Shown: one piece after another, positions 23,801-32,900 of the stretch
Layout: each line of letters starts with the position of its first letter
Position numbering within the stretch: position 1 is the first letter of the stretch
Virus record (IMG/VR): IMGVR_UViG_3300028800_002451
Coordinates: 1-42,170 of that record
DNA from: a virus
DNA: 42,170 nucleotides
Direction: 5' to 3' (one strand)
Translations under genes and position numbers: made by a program
The notes under the pieces: model-generated
What the model saw: only the letters and a program-made list of their open reading frames with translations
Told to the model about the DNA's origin: nothing
The model's database searches: none

Positions 23801-24775
23801 ATGGCTCTAAAAATACCATTCAAAAGCGACAGTTTCTCTGACGAAATGAAACCAAAGTTCTCCGGAGGAAATCTTACGCTTGAATTTGAAAATCTAGAAA
23901 GTACACTCATCAAAGTTGGTGTAGAAGTTTCTACATTAATAGGTCAGGCTCTATATGACAAAATATGTGATGGTACAGCTGTCACTTCACACGAAGCTGT
24001 AGCGGGTCCTCCTATCGTGATTGCTATTACCACCGAACAAGCCGATGGATTAAACGCATCCGCAAAGGATTATTTACAGCGTGCAATGCTCCATTTTACG
24101 CTCTATCAGAATATTATATACCTGATTGCGAAAATTGGTAACGACGGGATCACTGTAAAGAAAAACAACGACGAAACTACCATCTTCAAATATCAAGAGG
24201 TAAAGCTTAGTAACAAGCTTATTTGTGATGCTTGGTTTTGGATGAATAATCTTATTAAGTTTCTCAATGATAATGCTGATAGTTTCACAGATTGGAAAGA
24301 TTCAGATCAACGCAAGCAGTATAATTCTATCCCGGTTAAAGTAGCCGATTTTGCCAAGTTCGTTGGTGTTTCAGATGAGTACTTCTTTATGTCTGCCATG
24401 TGGCTTATTCGCGAAGTTTGGACAGAATGTGTCCAAAGCAGAGTCAAAGAACCTGATAAAACTGACAAGCTATCCAGAGCTGTCTGTTATGAAGTAATGG
24501 CTCGTGCTTGTTTGCGCTTGCCTTACTATTCCTTACCCGAATCTGTGCGTTTGGATATCAATACCGAAATGAGTAAGGATCATGCAGCACAATCAGATCT
24601 GAACATAAAAGAGAAGATATCGGCACAATTCCAAACCCGTGCAGATGGTTATTGGTCATCTTTCGATAATGAGTTAGTAGCTGCTCAAGCTAAAACTCCG
24701 GTACTAAATGTTTCTTCCGAAGTATATAAGTCGAAAGCAGCTTCTAAGGACGATAAATTTGGACTAGTATCATGA
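23801..24775 (+). CDS. Structural protein, possible head-tail connector (324 aa)
   Basis: Begins MALKIPFKSDSFSDEMKPKFSGG and continues VSTLIGQALYDKI, a pattern I remember from an uncharacterised Bacteroidetes phage structural family (possibly DUF6712). The middle is helical with Trp-rich segments (DAWFWMNNLIKFL, SAMWLIREVWTEC). Position after the portal suggests a connector or neck role. The next gene overlaps it by 4 nt. Confidence 0.65.
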   Translation: MALKIPFKSDSFSDEMKPKFSGGNLTLEFENLESTLIKVGVEVSTLIGQALYDKICDGTAVTSHEAVAGPPIVIAITTEQADGLNASAKDYLQRAMLHFTLYQNIIYLIAKIGNDGITVKKNNDETTIFKYQEVKLSNKLICDAWFWMNNLIKFLNDNADSFTDWKDSDQRKQYNSIPVKVADFAKFVGVSDEYFFMSAMWLIREVWTECVQSRVKEPDKTDKLSRAVCYEVMARACLRLPYYSLPESVRLDINTEMSKDHAAQSDLNIKEKISAQFQTRADGYWSSFDNELVAAQAKTPVLNVSSEVYKSKAASKDDKFGLVS

Positions 24776-25677
24776 AGACATTCCAATTAAATAAAGGCAC
24801 ACTAGAGCTTCCAACATCTATGGATGAGCTTACCTTAAAGCAACGAGAATATGCATTCTCCTTGCTATTCCAATTATTTGCAGGCTCTATTACACCCTTG
24901 CAATTCAAAGCTATTCTGCTTATTTATCTCACCGGTTATAAGCCGGCTAAAACAAGACAAATACACGAGCTGTTTTTATTCTTATTTAGAAGACAGAAAT
25001 ATGAGGAATATATGGAGTTAAAAGCCGTTCGTGAAGATAACATCCAATTTAACCTGGTAAAACTGTCAGAACAAATCGACCTGCTTTTTACCGTCGAGGA
25101 TAATAAAATTATTCCGGATCAAGCCTTCCCGGATAATCCGTTTCGCTCTTCTTTCGAATACTCGTCTTTTTTTACACGTAATATAACTGTCGAAACGGAC
25201 ATCACGGCCAAAGAATTTTCCGACTGCCTTGATCTAATGATGGAAGCCGATAAACATGAAGCTGGTGAAGTTCGCGATCATTGTACCAGCAAAATAGCTT
25301 CTATCCTACTTCGTATTGAGATGAAAGAAGCTTGTATGCTTAGTTTTGGAGTTCGTTTTGGTGTCATGTGCTGGTTTCAAAGTATAGCATACTTTTTTCG
25401 TAATCATCCTGATTATAGCATCTTATATAATCGTACTAAAAAAGCTTCAGACGAGGACGATGATGATAAGATCTCGCTCGGAATGAGTGAAACGATGCTC
25501 TATCTGAAGAAAGAAGGCTACGCACAATCCGATGATATGAATGTGATCGAGTTCTTCAATGCTCAAGTTAAATCACTTAAGGATAACTTATTAGCTGCCA
25601 TCTCTTCCGGGATGGAAATAGACAAACTATCTGACAAAACAGGCCTATCAATTACCGACATTAATCGACTTATCTAA
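24772..25677 (+). CDS. Hypothetical virion or assembly protein (301 aa)
   Basis: A mainly helical protein with no recognised domain. The N-terminus LPTSMDELTLKQREYAFSLLFQLF resembles proteins I know from the same place in other Bacteroides phages. An acidic stretch (ASDEDDDD) sits near residue 225, and the end (KLSDKTGLSITDINRLI) looks like a short HTH. A tail-assembly chaperone role is possible from size and place but is not supported by a motif. Confidence 0.6.
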   Translation: MKTFQLNKGTLELPTSMDELTLKQREYAFSLLFQLFAGSITPLQFKAILLIYLTGYKPAKTRQIHELFLFLFRRQKYEEYMELKAVREDNIQFNLVKLSEQIDLLFTVEDNKIIPDQAFPDNPFRSSFEYSSFFTRNITVETDITAKEFSDCLDLMMEADKHEAGEVRDHCTSKIASILLRIEMKEACMLSFGVRFGVMCWFQSIAYFFRNHPDYSILYNRTKKASDEDDDDKISLGMSETMLYLKKEGYAQSDDMNVIEFFNAQVKSLKDNLLAAISSGMEIDKLSDKTGLSITDINRLI

Positions 25678-25678
25678 T

Positions 25679-26233
25679 ATGAACAATCCGGACTATATTC
25701 TAGAGCTGTATAAGTACTTCTCTAAGTTTGTACCTAAAAAAACATTAACGCCTAGCTTTAAAAAACCTGCTAAGCCTAAGCCTGGCTATGATGAATTTAA
25801 AACGGAGGTATTAGCGCAGCCGGATACTTTTGTTCTCCCGGATATTGGAACCTTTGTCGTATCTGCAGATATCGATCGCGTATCCGATCGAATCAAGAAT
25901 TCTACCGGAGTAGTCCTATTCGTTGAATATGGCAAAACAAGTTTGGATCCAAATAATTCCTCCGAAGGCGTAGAAGAAAACTTATCCGTTACCATCGTAG
26001 AATCTTGCGAGTTTACCAACAACGATAATCTCAATGAGGCATTAATTATCAATAATTGCCTCAATCTGCTTATTCAGATCTTAGATCAGATGCAAGCTGA
26101 TCAGACTGAACTTGATTCATGTGGAGAAAGCAGCTTGGTTCAATTTCCGGTAGATATCATCCCGGTAGATCGTAAAACTTTCTTTGATCGTGCTGGTTGG
26201 TCCGCTCAGTTTAATAATAAAAAATCAAGATAA
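25679..26233 (+). CDS. Hypothetical structural protein (184 aa)
   Basis: Starts 1 nt after the previous stop. A Lys/Pro-rich N-terminus (KKTLTPSFKKPAKPKPG) precedes a beta-rich core (TFVLPDIGTFVVSADIDRV, GVVLFVEYGKT). Size and place agree with a tail-terminator or completion protein. The stop overlaps the next ATG by one base. The family is not recognised. Confidence 0.6.
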   Translation: MNNPDYILELYKYFSKFVPKKTLTPSFKKPAKPKPGYDEFKTEVLAQPDTFVLPDIGTFVVSADIDRVSDRIKNSTGVVLFVEYGKTSLDPNNSSEGVEENLSVTIVESCEFTNNDNLNEALIINNCLNLLIQILDQMQADQTELDSCGESSLVQFPVDIIPVDRKTFFDRAGWSAQFNNKKSR

Positions 26234-26631
26234 TGAGCCTATTGCAAGAACGACAACAAGCATTCATTGCTAACTTGGCCGATCTTACCGAGTGGAATGA
26301 TAAGTTCACCTATTTAATTGACTTAGCTCAAGCCATGCCTGAATATCCTGCTCATCTTCGCGTTCCGGAACTCCTCCTCGAAGGTTGTCAAAGTAAAACT
26401 TATTTCGCTTGCTCCTGCGACGATGAAGGCATTCAGATCTATGCCGCAAGCAACGCTTTGATACCACTAGGCTTAGCAGCTGCTTGTCTTGATATTTTCA
26501 CCGGTGTTCCGCGTGAAGAATTAATCCCTGCAGATATAAACTTTCATATAGTTTCCGGTCTTCTCTCTCATCTTTCTCCTTCCAGAGCTGGTGGCTTGGA
26601 ACAAATGATTCACCGTATTCTTTCCTGTTAG
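26233..26631 (+). CDS. SufE-like sulfur-acceptor protein
   Basis: A 132-residue protein with the SufE/CsdE pattern: DLTEWNDKFTYLIDLAQAMP (17-36), EGCQSKT with the likely acceptor cysteine C52, SNALIPLGLAAACLDIFTG (73-91), and LSHLSPSRAGGL (111-122). Length, order and the GCQS site fit SufE, which takes sulfur from SufS for Fe-S cluster building. Several extra cysteines (C60, C62, C85) are also present. It is the last gene of the portal-connector operon, overlapping the preceding stop. A phage version may help mature an Fe-S virion protein or serve the host. The SufS and SufBCD partners are not in the window. Confidence 0.85.
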   Translation: MSLLQERQQAFIANLADLTEWNDKFTYLIDLAQAMPEYPAHLRVPELLLEGCQSKTYFACSCDDEGIQIYAASNALIPLGLAAACLDIFTGVPREELIPADINFHIVSGLLSHLSPSRAGGLEQMIHRILSC

Positions 26632-26663
26632 CTTCTTTTCGTTGTTATATATATGAATGCCTT

Positions 26664-26697
26664 AAACCGTTTCTGCTAGAATGCAGAAACGGTTTTT
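26664..26697 (+). terminator. Terminator ending the portal-connector operon
   Basis: Perfect 13-bp stem AAACCGTTTCTGC/GCAGAAACGGTTT (26664-26676, 26683-26695), 6-nt loop, then TT. It separates phage structural genes from the cargo block. Confidence 0.9.
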
Positions 26698-26731
26698 GTA
26701 TTTGTCTATATTTCGTTTACAAACTTTTATA

Positions 26732-26739
26732 TATATTTG
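26732..26739 (+). promoter_or_regulatory. Host-type -7 element before the secreted cargo genes
   Basis: TATATTTG is a perfect TAnnTTTG match, 33 nt before the ATG at 26772. No clear TTTG lies at the usual -33 spacing (a TTTG at 26701-26704 is too far), so the promoter is probable rather than sure. It lacks the late box, so it is likely read by the host sigma factor in the prophage. Confidence 0.6.
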
Positions 26740-26771
26740 TACATCATATCTATTAACCAATATCCATCATT

Positions 26772-27314
26772 ATGAAAAAACTACTCACCATCACCCTACT
26801 ACTTTGCGCTACGCTTGCGATGGCACAAGAGCCTCTCACTTATTCAAAGGTAATTCAAGTAGATAGTGTCAAAAAGGAAGTAATCTATTCTACATTAATG
26901 ATGTGGATTGGAACTAATTATCATGGAATAAATAATAATATACAACTATCTGATAAAGAAGCTGGATATATTATAATACCGGTATCAACTCCTTATATTA
27001 AAACTGGATATTATCAATGTTATGGTGGTTCTGTTGATTATAAGATGAAATTTCAAATTAAGGATAGTAGATTTAAAGTTGAATTGTTTGGTTTTACTCA
27101 TGAAATTAACCGAACAGATTGCGCCTTTAATTCTCGTATGGGAATAGTTACTTCGGCAGAAGAAAATCCATTGGGTGGAGGACTATATAAATCATATAAT
27201 AATAAAATATGGAAAGAAATACAGCAGCTTTGTAAAGATGAATCTGATAAAATATTTTTACAGTTAGGATCCTTAAAATATGCTTCGTCTAAAGCAGCTA
27301 ATGATAATTGGTAA
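26772..27314 (+). CDS. Secreted protein, DUF4468-like (180 aa)
   Basis: A signal peptide is clear (MKKLLTITLLLCATLAMAQ, cleavage after AMA). The mature part starts LTYSKVIQVDSVKKEVIYSTLMMWIG and continues with GYIIIPVSTPY and VDYKMKFQIKDSRFKVELFGF, which matches the DUF4468 (TBP-like fold) proteins common in Bacteroidetes. Function is unknown. It sits in a block of non-structural genes bounded by terminators, so it is likely a cargo gene expressed from the prophage and exported to the envelope. Confidence 0.75.
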   Translation: MKKLLTITLLLCATLAMAQEPLTYSKVIQVDSVKKEVIYSTLMMWIGTNYHGINNNIQLSDKEAGYIIIPVSTPYIKTGYYQCYGGSVDYKMKFQIKDSRFKVELFGFTHEINRTDCAFNSRMGIVTSAEENPLGGGLYKSYNNKIWKEIQQLCKDESDKIFLQLGSLKYASSKAANDNW

Positions 27315-27315
27315 T

Positions 27316-27807
27316 ATGAAAAAAAGACTAACCTTCATCCTATTATCAATATTGATTACAGGATGTGCGCTTACTCCTCAGCAAAAAGCAGAAAAGCTAG
27401 CTAAAGAATATGTTAAATCACAAATGAAAAATCCAGATTCTTATGAATCCGTTTCGTTTACAAAATTAGATTCTATATATCAGGATTTTGAATTTTCAAA
27501 AGAAGGTGAAACAATTCAAGATAGTATTTCTTCTCTGAGCCAGAGGTCAGATGATTTTAGACTTAGTTTTGACAATCACTATACTAAAAAGCAAATTAAA
27601 GATAGTATTGATTTTTACCAAAAGAAAATCGATAACTTATCGGAAAAGTATAAAAAGGAAGGAAAAATATATAAGAAAAAGTTCGTTGGTTTTGGTATCA
27701 ATAATACATATAGAGGTACAAATGGCTTTGGCGGAGTAGTAACCGAAAATATTTGGATTTTTCTCGATAAAGACTTTAATATAAATCAACACTTATATGG
27801 ACAATAA
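27316..27807 (+). CDS. Putative lipoprotein (163 aa)
   Basis: The start ATG 27316 is 1 nt after the previous stop. The longer frame from 27280 would hide the signal. The N-terminus has a lipoprotein signal with lipobox ITGC (RLTFILLSILITGC). The mature part is charged and has a probable coiled coil (KKQIKDSIDFYQKKIDNLSEKYKKE) and a C-terminal strand region (NIWIFLDKDFNI). It probably sits in the membrane and may act with the secreted protein upstream. The family is not recognised. Confidence 0.75.
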   Translation: MKKRLTFILLSILITGCALTPQQKAEKLAKEYVKSQMKNPDSYESVSFTKLDSIYQDFEFSKEGETIQDSISSLSQRSDDFRLSFDNHYTKKQIKDSIDFYQKKIDNLSEKYKKEGKIYKKKFVGFGINNTYRGTNGFGGVVTENIWIFLDKDFNINQHLYGQ

Positions 27808-27848
27808 TAAAAAATATATGTTTTTATTTTTATTACAAAAATAATTAC

Positions 27849-27856
27849 TATTTTTG
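27849..27856 (+). promoter_or_regulatory. Host-type -7 element before the structured leader
   Basis: TATTTTTG, a perfect TAnnTTTG match. The predicted transcript would begin near 27861-27864, exactly at the first arm of the leader structure. A good -33 TTTG is not visible. Confidence 0.5.
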
Positions 27857-27860
27857 TATA

Positions 27861-28060
27861 GCGAAATCATTATAGAAGCGGATAATCCTCCCAATTCTCA
27901 GGGCTTTTTTTTATTTTTAGCCCCTACATAAAATATTTTTACATAAAAGAAAAGGCGACCCCTTTTCCCGGTTCATTTGAGCTTCGGCTTCTATGATGGT
28001 TTCGCGACTAAGGGGAAAGTGTGGTCGCCCCATTTTGACTACACAAAGCGAAACCATCAT
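27861..28060 (+). promoter_or_regulatory. Leader with two mutually exclusive RNA structures
   Basis: Arm A (27861-27879, GCGAAATCATTATAGAAGC) pairs with arm B (27987-28005, GCTTCTATGATGGTTTCGC) over 19 bp including two G-U pairs. Arm B also pairs over 13 bp with arm C (28048-28060, GCGAAACCATCAT). GGCGACC/GGTCGCC (27954-27960, 28023-28029) frames arm B, and GGGCT/AGCCC (27901-27905, 27919-27923) forms a hairpin with a T-rich loop. Arm C ends 4 nt before the start codon at 28065. A regulatory switch is likely, but the ligand, if any, is unknown. Confidence 0.6.
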
Positions 28061-28064
28061 AATC

Positions 28065-28274
28065 ATGAAAAATTCACCAACAATTCATCGCGGCCAAGTA
28101 AACAGAGCCGCCGTTTCCAAAACACTCAAAACAGTGTTTTCAGTTATTAATAAATGTATTGGCGATAAAAACTTCGCTACCGTATCCGACTCCTCCAAAG
28201 GAATAAATCTTCAACTTACGACCGAATCCGGTCAAATAATTAGTATATCTTTGCAGGAAGGAGGAAATTCATGA
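28065..28274 (+). CDS. Small hypothetical protein after the leader (69 aa)
   Basis: The ATG at 28065 is chosen because the longer frame from 27993 would start inside leader arm B. The product is basic at the N-terminus, then helical (VSKTLKTVFSVINKCIG), then a short beta hairpin (INLQLTTESGQIISISLQE). The family is not recognised. A strong purine-rich ribosome site (AGGAGG) for the following gene lies in its last codons. Confidence 0.55.
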   Translation: MKNSPTIHRGQVNRAAVSKTLKTVFSVINKCIGDKNFATVSDSSKGINLQLTTESGQIISISLQEGGNS

Positions 28275-28615
28275 GTAAAAAAGAAACAATAGAAAAAACA
28301 CCGCTCGAGTTATTATACGATTGCGGTTATGCCCAGCTATCTATAAAAAAAACTATGTTAATGCTCAGTCAGCTAGTCAGCGATGGTGATTTACCTCATT
28401 ACCGTGGAGCATTAGAAGATGAAGGTTCTAAGGAATTCAGAGCCTACGCTGAAGGTTGGGCATCCGGAGAAGCCGGTTTGCAATCCGCACTTATGGATAA
28501 CGCCATAGATGGCAAACGTGATGGCTACAAAAACCTCCAATCCGAACGCCGCACTCAAGCCATCAATGCCGCCATTAAGAAAAATTTCGGTATAGGTGAA
28601 TCCTCTGACGAGTAA
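28271..28615 (+). CDS. Hypothetical protein (114 aa)
   Basis: Overlaps the previous stop by 4 nt and has an unusually good Shine-Dalgarno-like AGGAGGAAA 5 nt upstream, rare in this phylum. It is mostly helical: LLYDCGYAQLSIKKTMLMLSQLV looks like an HTH, followed by acidic and Ala/Gly-rich helices (YAEGWASGEAGLQSALMDNAIDGK) and a polar tail. A DNA-binding role is possible. It is not recognised. Confidence 0.6.
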   Translation: MSKKETIEKTPLELLYDCGYAQLSIKKTMLMLSQLVSDGDLPHYRGALEDEGSKEFRAYAEGWASGEAGLQSALMDNAIDGKRDGYKNLQSERRTQAINAAIKKNFGIGESSDE

Positions 28616-28620
28616 TTCAG

Positions 28621-28656
28621 TATATTTGTAATAAAGAGTTTAGTAATTACTTAACT
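28621..28656 (+). promoter_or_regulatory. Host-type -7 element and near-palindrome
   Basis: TATATTTG (28621-28628) is a perfect TAnnTTTG match. It is followed by a 20-bp near palindrome centred at 28646 (AGTTTAGTAA with TTACTTAACT, one mismatched pair), 4 nt before the ATG at 28660. This looks like an operator-controlled promoter of the next gene. Confidence 0.5.
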
Positions 28657-28659
28657 TAT

Positions 28660-28911
28660 ATGACCATGATAGTCCTATTCTTCTTCCTAATCGTCCTAGT
28701 ATCCTGCGTATCATTCGTAGCAATACATGGTAAAAGCTTAATTCTTCCGAATTTTGCACGAGTAGATCGGGTTCTTAGAGAAAAGCATTCCTGGTTCACT
28801 CCTTCCGGATCCACATCCTGGAATACTCTATTTGGTAAGATAATGTATTACGGAGCCTTATTACTATTATTGACAATCATCACTCTTATAATTTACCTAT
28901 TCATTTTTTAA
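28660..28911 (+). CDS. Membrane protein with two spans (83 aa)
   Basis: Hydrophobic segments at about 2-24 and 61-83 predict two membrane helices joined by a polar loop with several charged residues (NFARVDRVLREKHSWF). ATG 28666 is an alternative. It belongs to the cargo block. Such small membrane proteins in lysogens are often exclusion factors, but no motif shows that here. Confidence 0.6.
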   Translation: MTMIVLFFFLIVLVSCVSFVAIHGKSLILPNFARVDRVLREKHSWFTPSGSTSWNTLFGKIMYYGALLLLLTIITLIIYLFIF

Positions 28912-28921
28912 TTGATCAATA

Positions 28922-29323
28922 ATGAACAATTTTAAAAAAGAACTTGATGAACTTTATAAATTGGAGCAAGACAGAGAGTGTCCTCCTGAATCAAAAATGG
29001 AGTTTTTAGGAGTAGCTATTTTTGATTTTAATACTTATGATGGAACAATGGATGTGTTATTTTCCGAAAAAATGATTGAAGTTCTTGAATGTATTTTAAA
29101 TAGAACAACGTTTGAATACCAGGAAGATAAAGAAAAATATATTAATTATTTAACTATGGTTAATATGCCTTTTCTAATTGGGAAATTAGAATATGGAAGT
29201 TCAATTAGAGGGGCATGGTTTGATAATTTTAAGACTTATAAGCTTGATTGTGATCAATTAATTATCCAAAAAGGCGAATTATCTGAATTCATTAAACAGT
29301 TAATTGAATGGGTACATTCTTAA
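28922..29323 (+). CDS. Hypothetical protein (133 aa)
   Basis: A soluble 133-residue protein with an acidic, helical N-terminus (KELDELYKLEQDREC) and a mixed core (FLGVAIFDFNTYDGTMDVLFSEKMIEVLE). It ends DQLIIQKGELSEFIKQLIEWVHS. I remember similar stand-alone proteins of unknown role in Bacteroidetes. It is the last cargo gene; a strong terminator follows 38 nt after its stop. Confidence 0.6.
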   Translation: MNNFKKELDELYKLEQDRECPPESKMEFLGVAIFDFNTYDGTMDVLFSEKMIEVLECILNRTTFEYQEDKEKYINYLTMVNMPFLIGKLEYGSSIRGAWFDNFKTYKLDCDQLIIQKGELSEFIKQLIEWVHS

Positions 29324-29360
29324 CTTATGCTTTTAAAATTCCTTCTTTATCAAAATAGAT

Positions 29361-29397
29361 AAACCCCGAGTTACTAAATGTAATTCGGGGTTTTTTT
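29361..29397 (+). terminator. Terminator closing the cargo block
   Basis: A 14-bp stem AAACCCCGAGTTAC/GTAATTCGGGGTTT (one G-T pair; 29361-29374, 29380-29393), 5-nt loop, then a run of Ts. Behind it lies an AACTTTT-type short tandem repeat (about 29440-29464) and then the next late promoter. Confidence 0.92.
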
Positions 29398-29465
29398 ATT
29401 TATTCCTCATTCTTAATTATTCATTCTTCATTATCAACTTTTAACTTTTAACTATTAACTTAAAA

Positions 29466-29502
29466 CTGTCCTTTCTTTCCTCCTCCGCAATCATTTTATT
29501 TG
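29466..29502 (+). promoter_or_regulatory. Late promoter, copy 4 (tape-measure module)
   Basis: CTGTCCTTT at 29466 and TTTATTTG at 29495-29502, with the 34-nt spacing. It shows that the TTG at 29500 is part of a -7 element, not a start codon; translation begins at ATG 29521. Confidence 0.68.
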
Positions 29503-29520
29503 TATCATAAATTAGCAAAG

Positions 29521-29952
29521 ATGATTACTGCCGATATCACCAAGACCGAATTTGTCGTCCAGATCCTTGAGCGAGACCTTAAAAATATCGCCAATGTACA
29601 GCTCACTATTGCTGAGAAAAATCTTTATCTATCCGGCCAGTCTCTTACTGCTAAAAAAGGACGACGAGAAAAAATAGGCCGTCGTTCCGGTGAGCTGCTT
29701 CGCTCGCTCCAATCTCCCGATTACATGATTCAATCAAAGCCCGGAGGATTCATAGTCACTTCCAATATTGTCACCTATCTGCGTTTCTTAGATATGAAAA
29801 AACTAGGCAACCGCCATATCTATAACCGTCAGGTATGGGGTATTCTATATCATAATGCCTTACCGGATATTTCTTACCGATATGGAGAAGCTATCCGCGA
29901 TAATGTTGGAGAAGCATTGCAAACAGCATTTAATCAATTTTCTAAAAAATAA
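29521..29952 (+). CDS. Tail-associated hypothetical protein (143 aa)
   Basis: ATG 29521 is used; a longer frame with TTG at 29500 would overlap the promoter. The protein is helical at the start (FVVQILERDLKNIANVQLTIAEKN), with a basic loop (KKGRREKIGRRSGELLRSLQ) and a beta region in the middle. Position 3 nt before the tape measure agrees with a tail completion or tail-tube-related role; the family is not recognised. Confidence 0.6.
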   Translation: MITADITKTEFVVQILERDLKNIANVQLTIAEKNLYLSGQSLTAKKGRREKIGRRSGELLRSLQSPDYMIQSKPGGFIVTSNIVTYLRFLDMKKLGNRHIYNRQVWGILYHNALPDISYRYGEAIRDNVGEALQTAFNQFSKK

Positions 29953-29955
29953 TCT

Positions 29956-32900
29956 ATGTCAGCCAAATTAACCGACGACCATATAAAGTGGATTCTTGAT
30001 CTGGATGCTGAAGGTATCCAGGGAGAACTAGTCAAGGTATCTTCTCAAATCAAGAGTTTGACTATTGATAATAAGAACTTAGCATCCGAGATGAAGGAAG
30101 CATCCAAGCAGATGAACGATGCTCAAGCAGCTATGACAAAGTTGGAGAAAGTTTTCCAAACTAACTCAGTAGCCTACAAGGAAGCTAAAGCCACTTTCGA
30201 ATCTGCAAAAAATGAAGTAGCCGATTATCAAAAGAAAATTGAGAGCAATACAGTTGCTATTGCTAAGCATAAGCAAACAATAGATACAGTGGTCAAGTCT
30301 ATGAATATTCAAGACATGACTATGACTCAGCTCAAGCAACGCGCTGCTGACTTGGAGAAACAAATGGCGAAGACTTCCATCTCAGCCTCTCCCGATGCCT
30401 ATAAAAACCTAGACAAACAACTCTCGGCTGTTAATTCTCGGATGGGTGAAGTCAAAGACTTCAACAAAGGACTCCTGGCTCAATTTGCCGAGATGCATAA
30501 TCCTGTAGGGTCTGCTGCGCAAACCGTCATCGGTTTTAGTGATGCTTTATCAGCTATATTTAAATCACCTTATGGATTATTGCTTGCCGGTATAGCAGCT
30601 GCTTTTTACCTTATCAAAACAGCCGTGGAAGGTAGCGAAGAAGCAACGGTTAGATATAACGCAGCTCTAAAATCAATGCATTCACTTTCTGATAGTTTTA
30701 CCAGGGGAGTCACATTAGCAATGGCTGGATTATATGACTTAGCTAAAGGAGATACAGAAGGGTATAAAGAAAATATCGCTGCCGCAAAACAATTAAGCGA
30801 TCAATGGGGAGAGAATGCAAGATACGCAGGGGAATCTGCCGAAATGGAAGAAAAATTAAACAAGGCCATTGCTAGACGAGAGGATTTAACAAAAGTGGCG
30901 AATGCTCGAATCGCTGAACTTCGAGAAGTTTCTCAAGATGTTACTAAAACATTAACTGATAGAGAATCAGCTTTTAAAGAAATGTTTGATCTGGGTGATC
31001 GCGTGTATGGTACTAGAGTTAAAACTATTACAGAAAGTTTTGCCACTTTTAGTAAAGAACATAAAAATTTTGTAGATCAACTTCGACGAGATAATCCTCA
31101 AATAATGAATGTGATCGATCAGACTATGGATAAAGTTAGATCTGGACAAGAATTGACATTTAAGGAGCGAATTGCATTAACTAATTCTGTAAATGATGTG
31201 ACGTCTAAGCTTGATAAATGGGGAAATATGGGCGAAGAAGGAAAAAAGCAATTTAGATCTTATTTTTCTGATTTATCTGAAGCCGAACAACAACATTTTG
31301 ATGGAAGAAAAAGAGATGAGCGTATTTATCATGCCATGGAACAAGCAGCTCAGGACGCTGCACTAGCTGCTGCTAAAAAAGCTATACAAGATAAACTCAA
31401 AGCTGAAGATGAAGCCCTTAAAACAGAACTCAATAAGCTAAAGAAACAACAAGCCGATGGATTGATTACGGAAGAACAATATAATACAAAAGCTGAACAA
31501 GCCACGATAGATAGCGTAAATCGTAAACTTAAAATCAGAGGCCTGGAAAAAAACCAAATACTCGATCTTCAAAATCAATTGTCTGCCGATGAAATAAAAC
31601 TGCATCAAGACCAGGATAAAGAGATGCTTAAAGGATACTTAGATGCTCGAGATAAACAGTTGGCTATAATAGAATCAGCTCGCGAAACTCAACTCAAATC
31701 ATTAGAAGATCAAAATCTTGATCCTTCTACCTACGCCGTAAGAGCTGCACAAGTAGAGTCGGATGCTTCTACGGCTCGTTTAGCTGTTGTAACTGCCTAT
31801 GGAGATAATGTAGCAGCACAGGAATTTAAGAATGCAGATATTCGTGTCGATGCTATTAAAAAGAGTGGTGACGCCGTAGTTGATGCAACTAAAGCCAATC
31901 AAAAAGATATAGCAGCTGCACAAGACAAATTTGATAAAGAACAAGCATCTCTTGATAAAAAATATAAGACACAAACGCTTGATGAACAAAAGGCTGATGA
32001 GTTAAAAATACTTACAGAAATGAATAACACCATGAATCCTAATGAAAATGGTGAAAAATTACTCTCTGACGAAGCCTATCAAGTAGCCGTCACCGCTTTA
32101 GATAAAAAATACGAAGATCAAAGATTAAAAGTTCGTCAACAATATGGACTTGCATCCATGGGTAACCTCTATAATAGCGAGTTAGATGCACTTAATGAGC
32201 AGCTTAGAACTAAGGCAATCTCTGAAGAAGATTATGAAAAAGCGAAGCTTAAATTAAAACTTGATTACGCTCAAAAAGCAGTTCAGGAAGCAGAGAAATT
32301 TACATCTGCTGGAACTAATGCCGTTCAAGCTCTTCAACAAGCAGAAACAGCTAGTATAGAAGCTGAATCAACTAAACAAGTTTCTGTGCTTACTGATAAA
32401 TATAATAAAGGATTAATATCTCAAGATGATTATAATAAACAAAAAGAACAACTTGATTATGAAGCAAAAGTAAAAGAACTAGATGTTCAAAAGAAATATG
32501 CCGATGCTGCCTTTGCCATGCAAGTAGCTCAAATTACGGCAGCTTCTGCTTTAGGTATTATGGAGGCTTGGGCTTCATCTGTAAAACTTGGTCCTATAGC
32601 CGGTCCTATCGCTGCCGGAATATTAACTGGATTGCTAACCGTTACTGCTGCCGCTCAAATAGCAGCTGCCAATGCACAGCGAGAACAGGTTAAATCTATG
32701 ACTCTAGAAGCTCCATCTTCATCCTCAGGAACTGCTGGAACTATAGTTAATTCAACTACTAACAAAGGGTATTTTGATGGCGGATATACAGGTGACGGGG
32801 GTAAATATGAAGTAGCCGGCTATTTACCTGATGGACAGCCTTGGCATAAAGGTGAATATTTTGTTGCTCAGGAAGAAATGCGCCGACCAGATGTAGTTGC

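Noticed and set aside
26681-26866. 61-residue plus-strand frame at 26681
   Set aside because: It starts inside the terminator stem and overlaps the secreted protein gene in another frame.
27993-28064. ATG 27993 as start of the cargo gene at 28065
   Set aside because: It lies in arm B of the leader structure; the extra residues read through the inverted repeats.
29500-29520. TTG 29500 as the start of the tail gene
   Set aside because: It is the TTG of the -7 element of the late promoter; ATG 29521 fits the usual distance.
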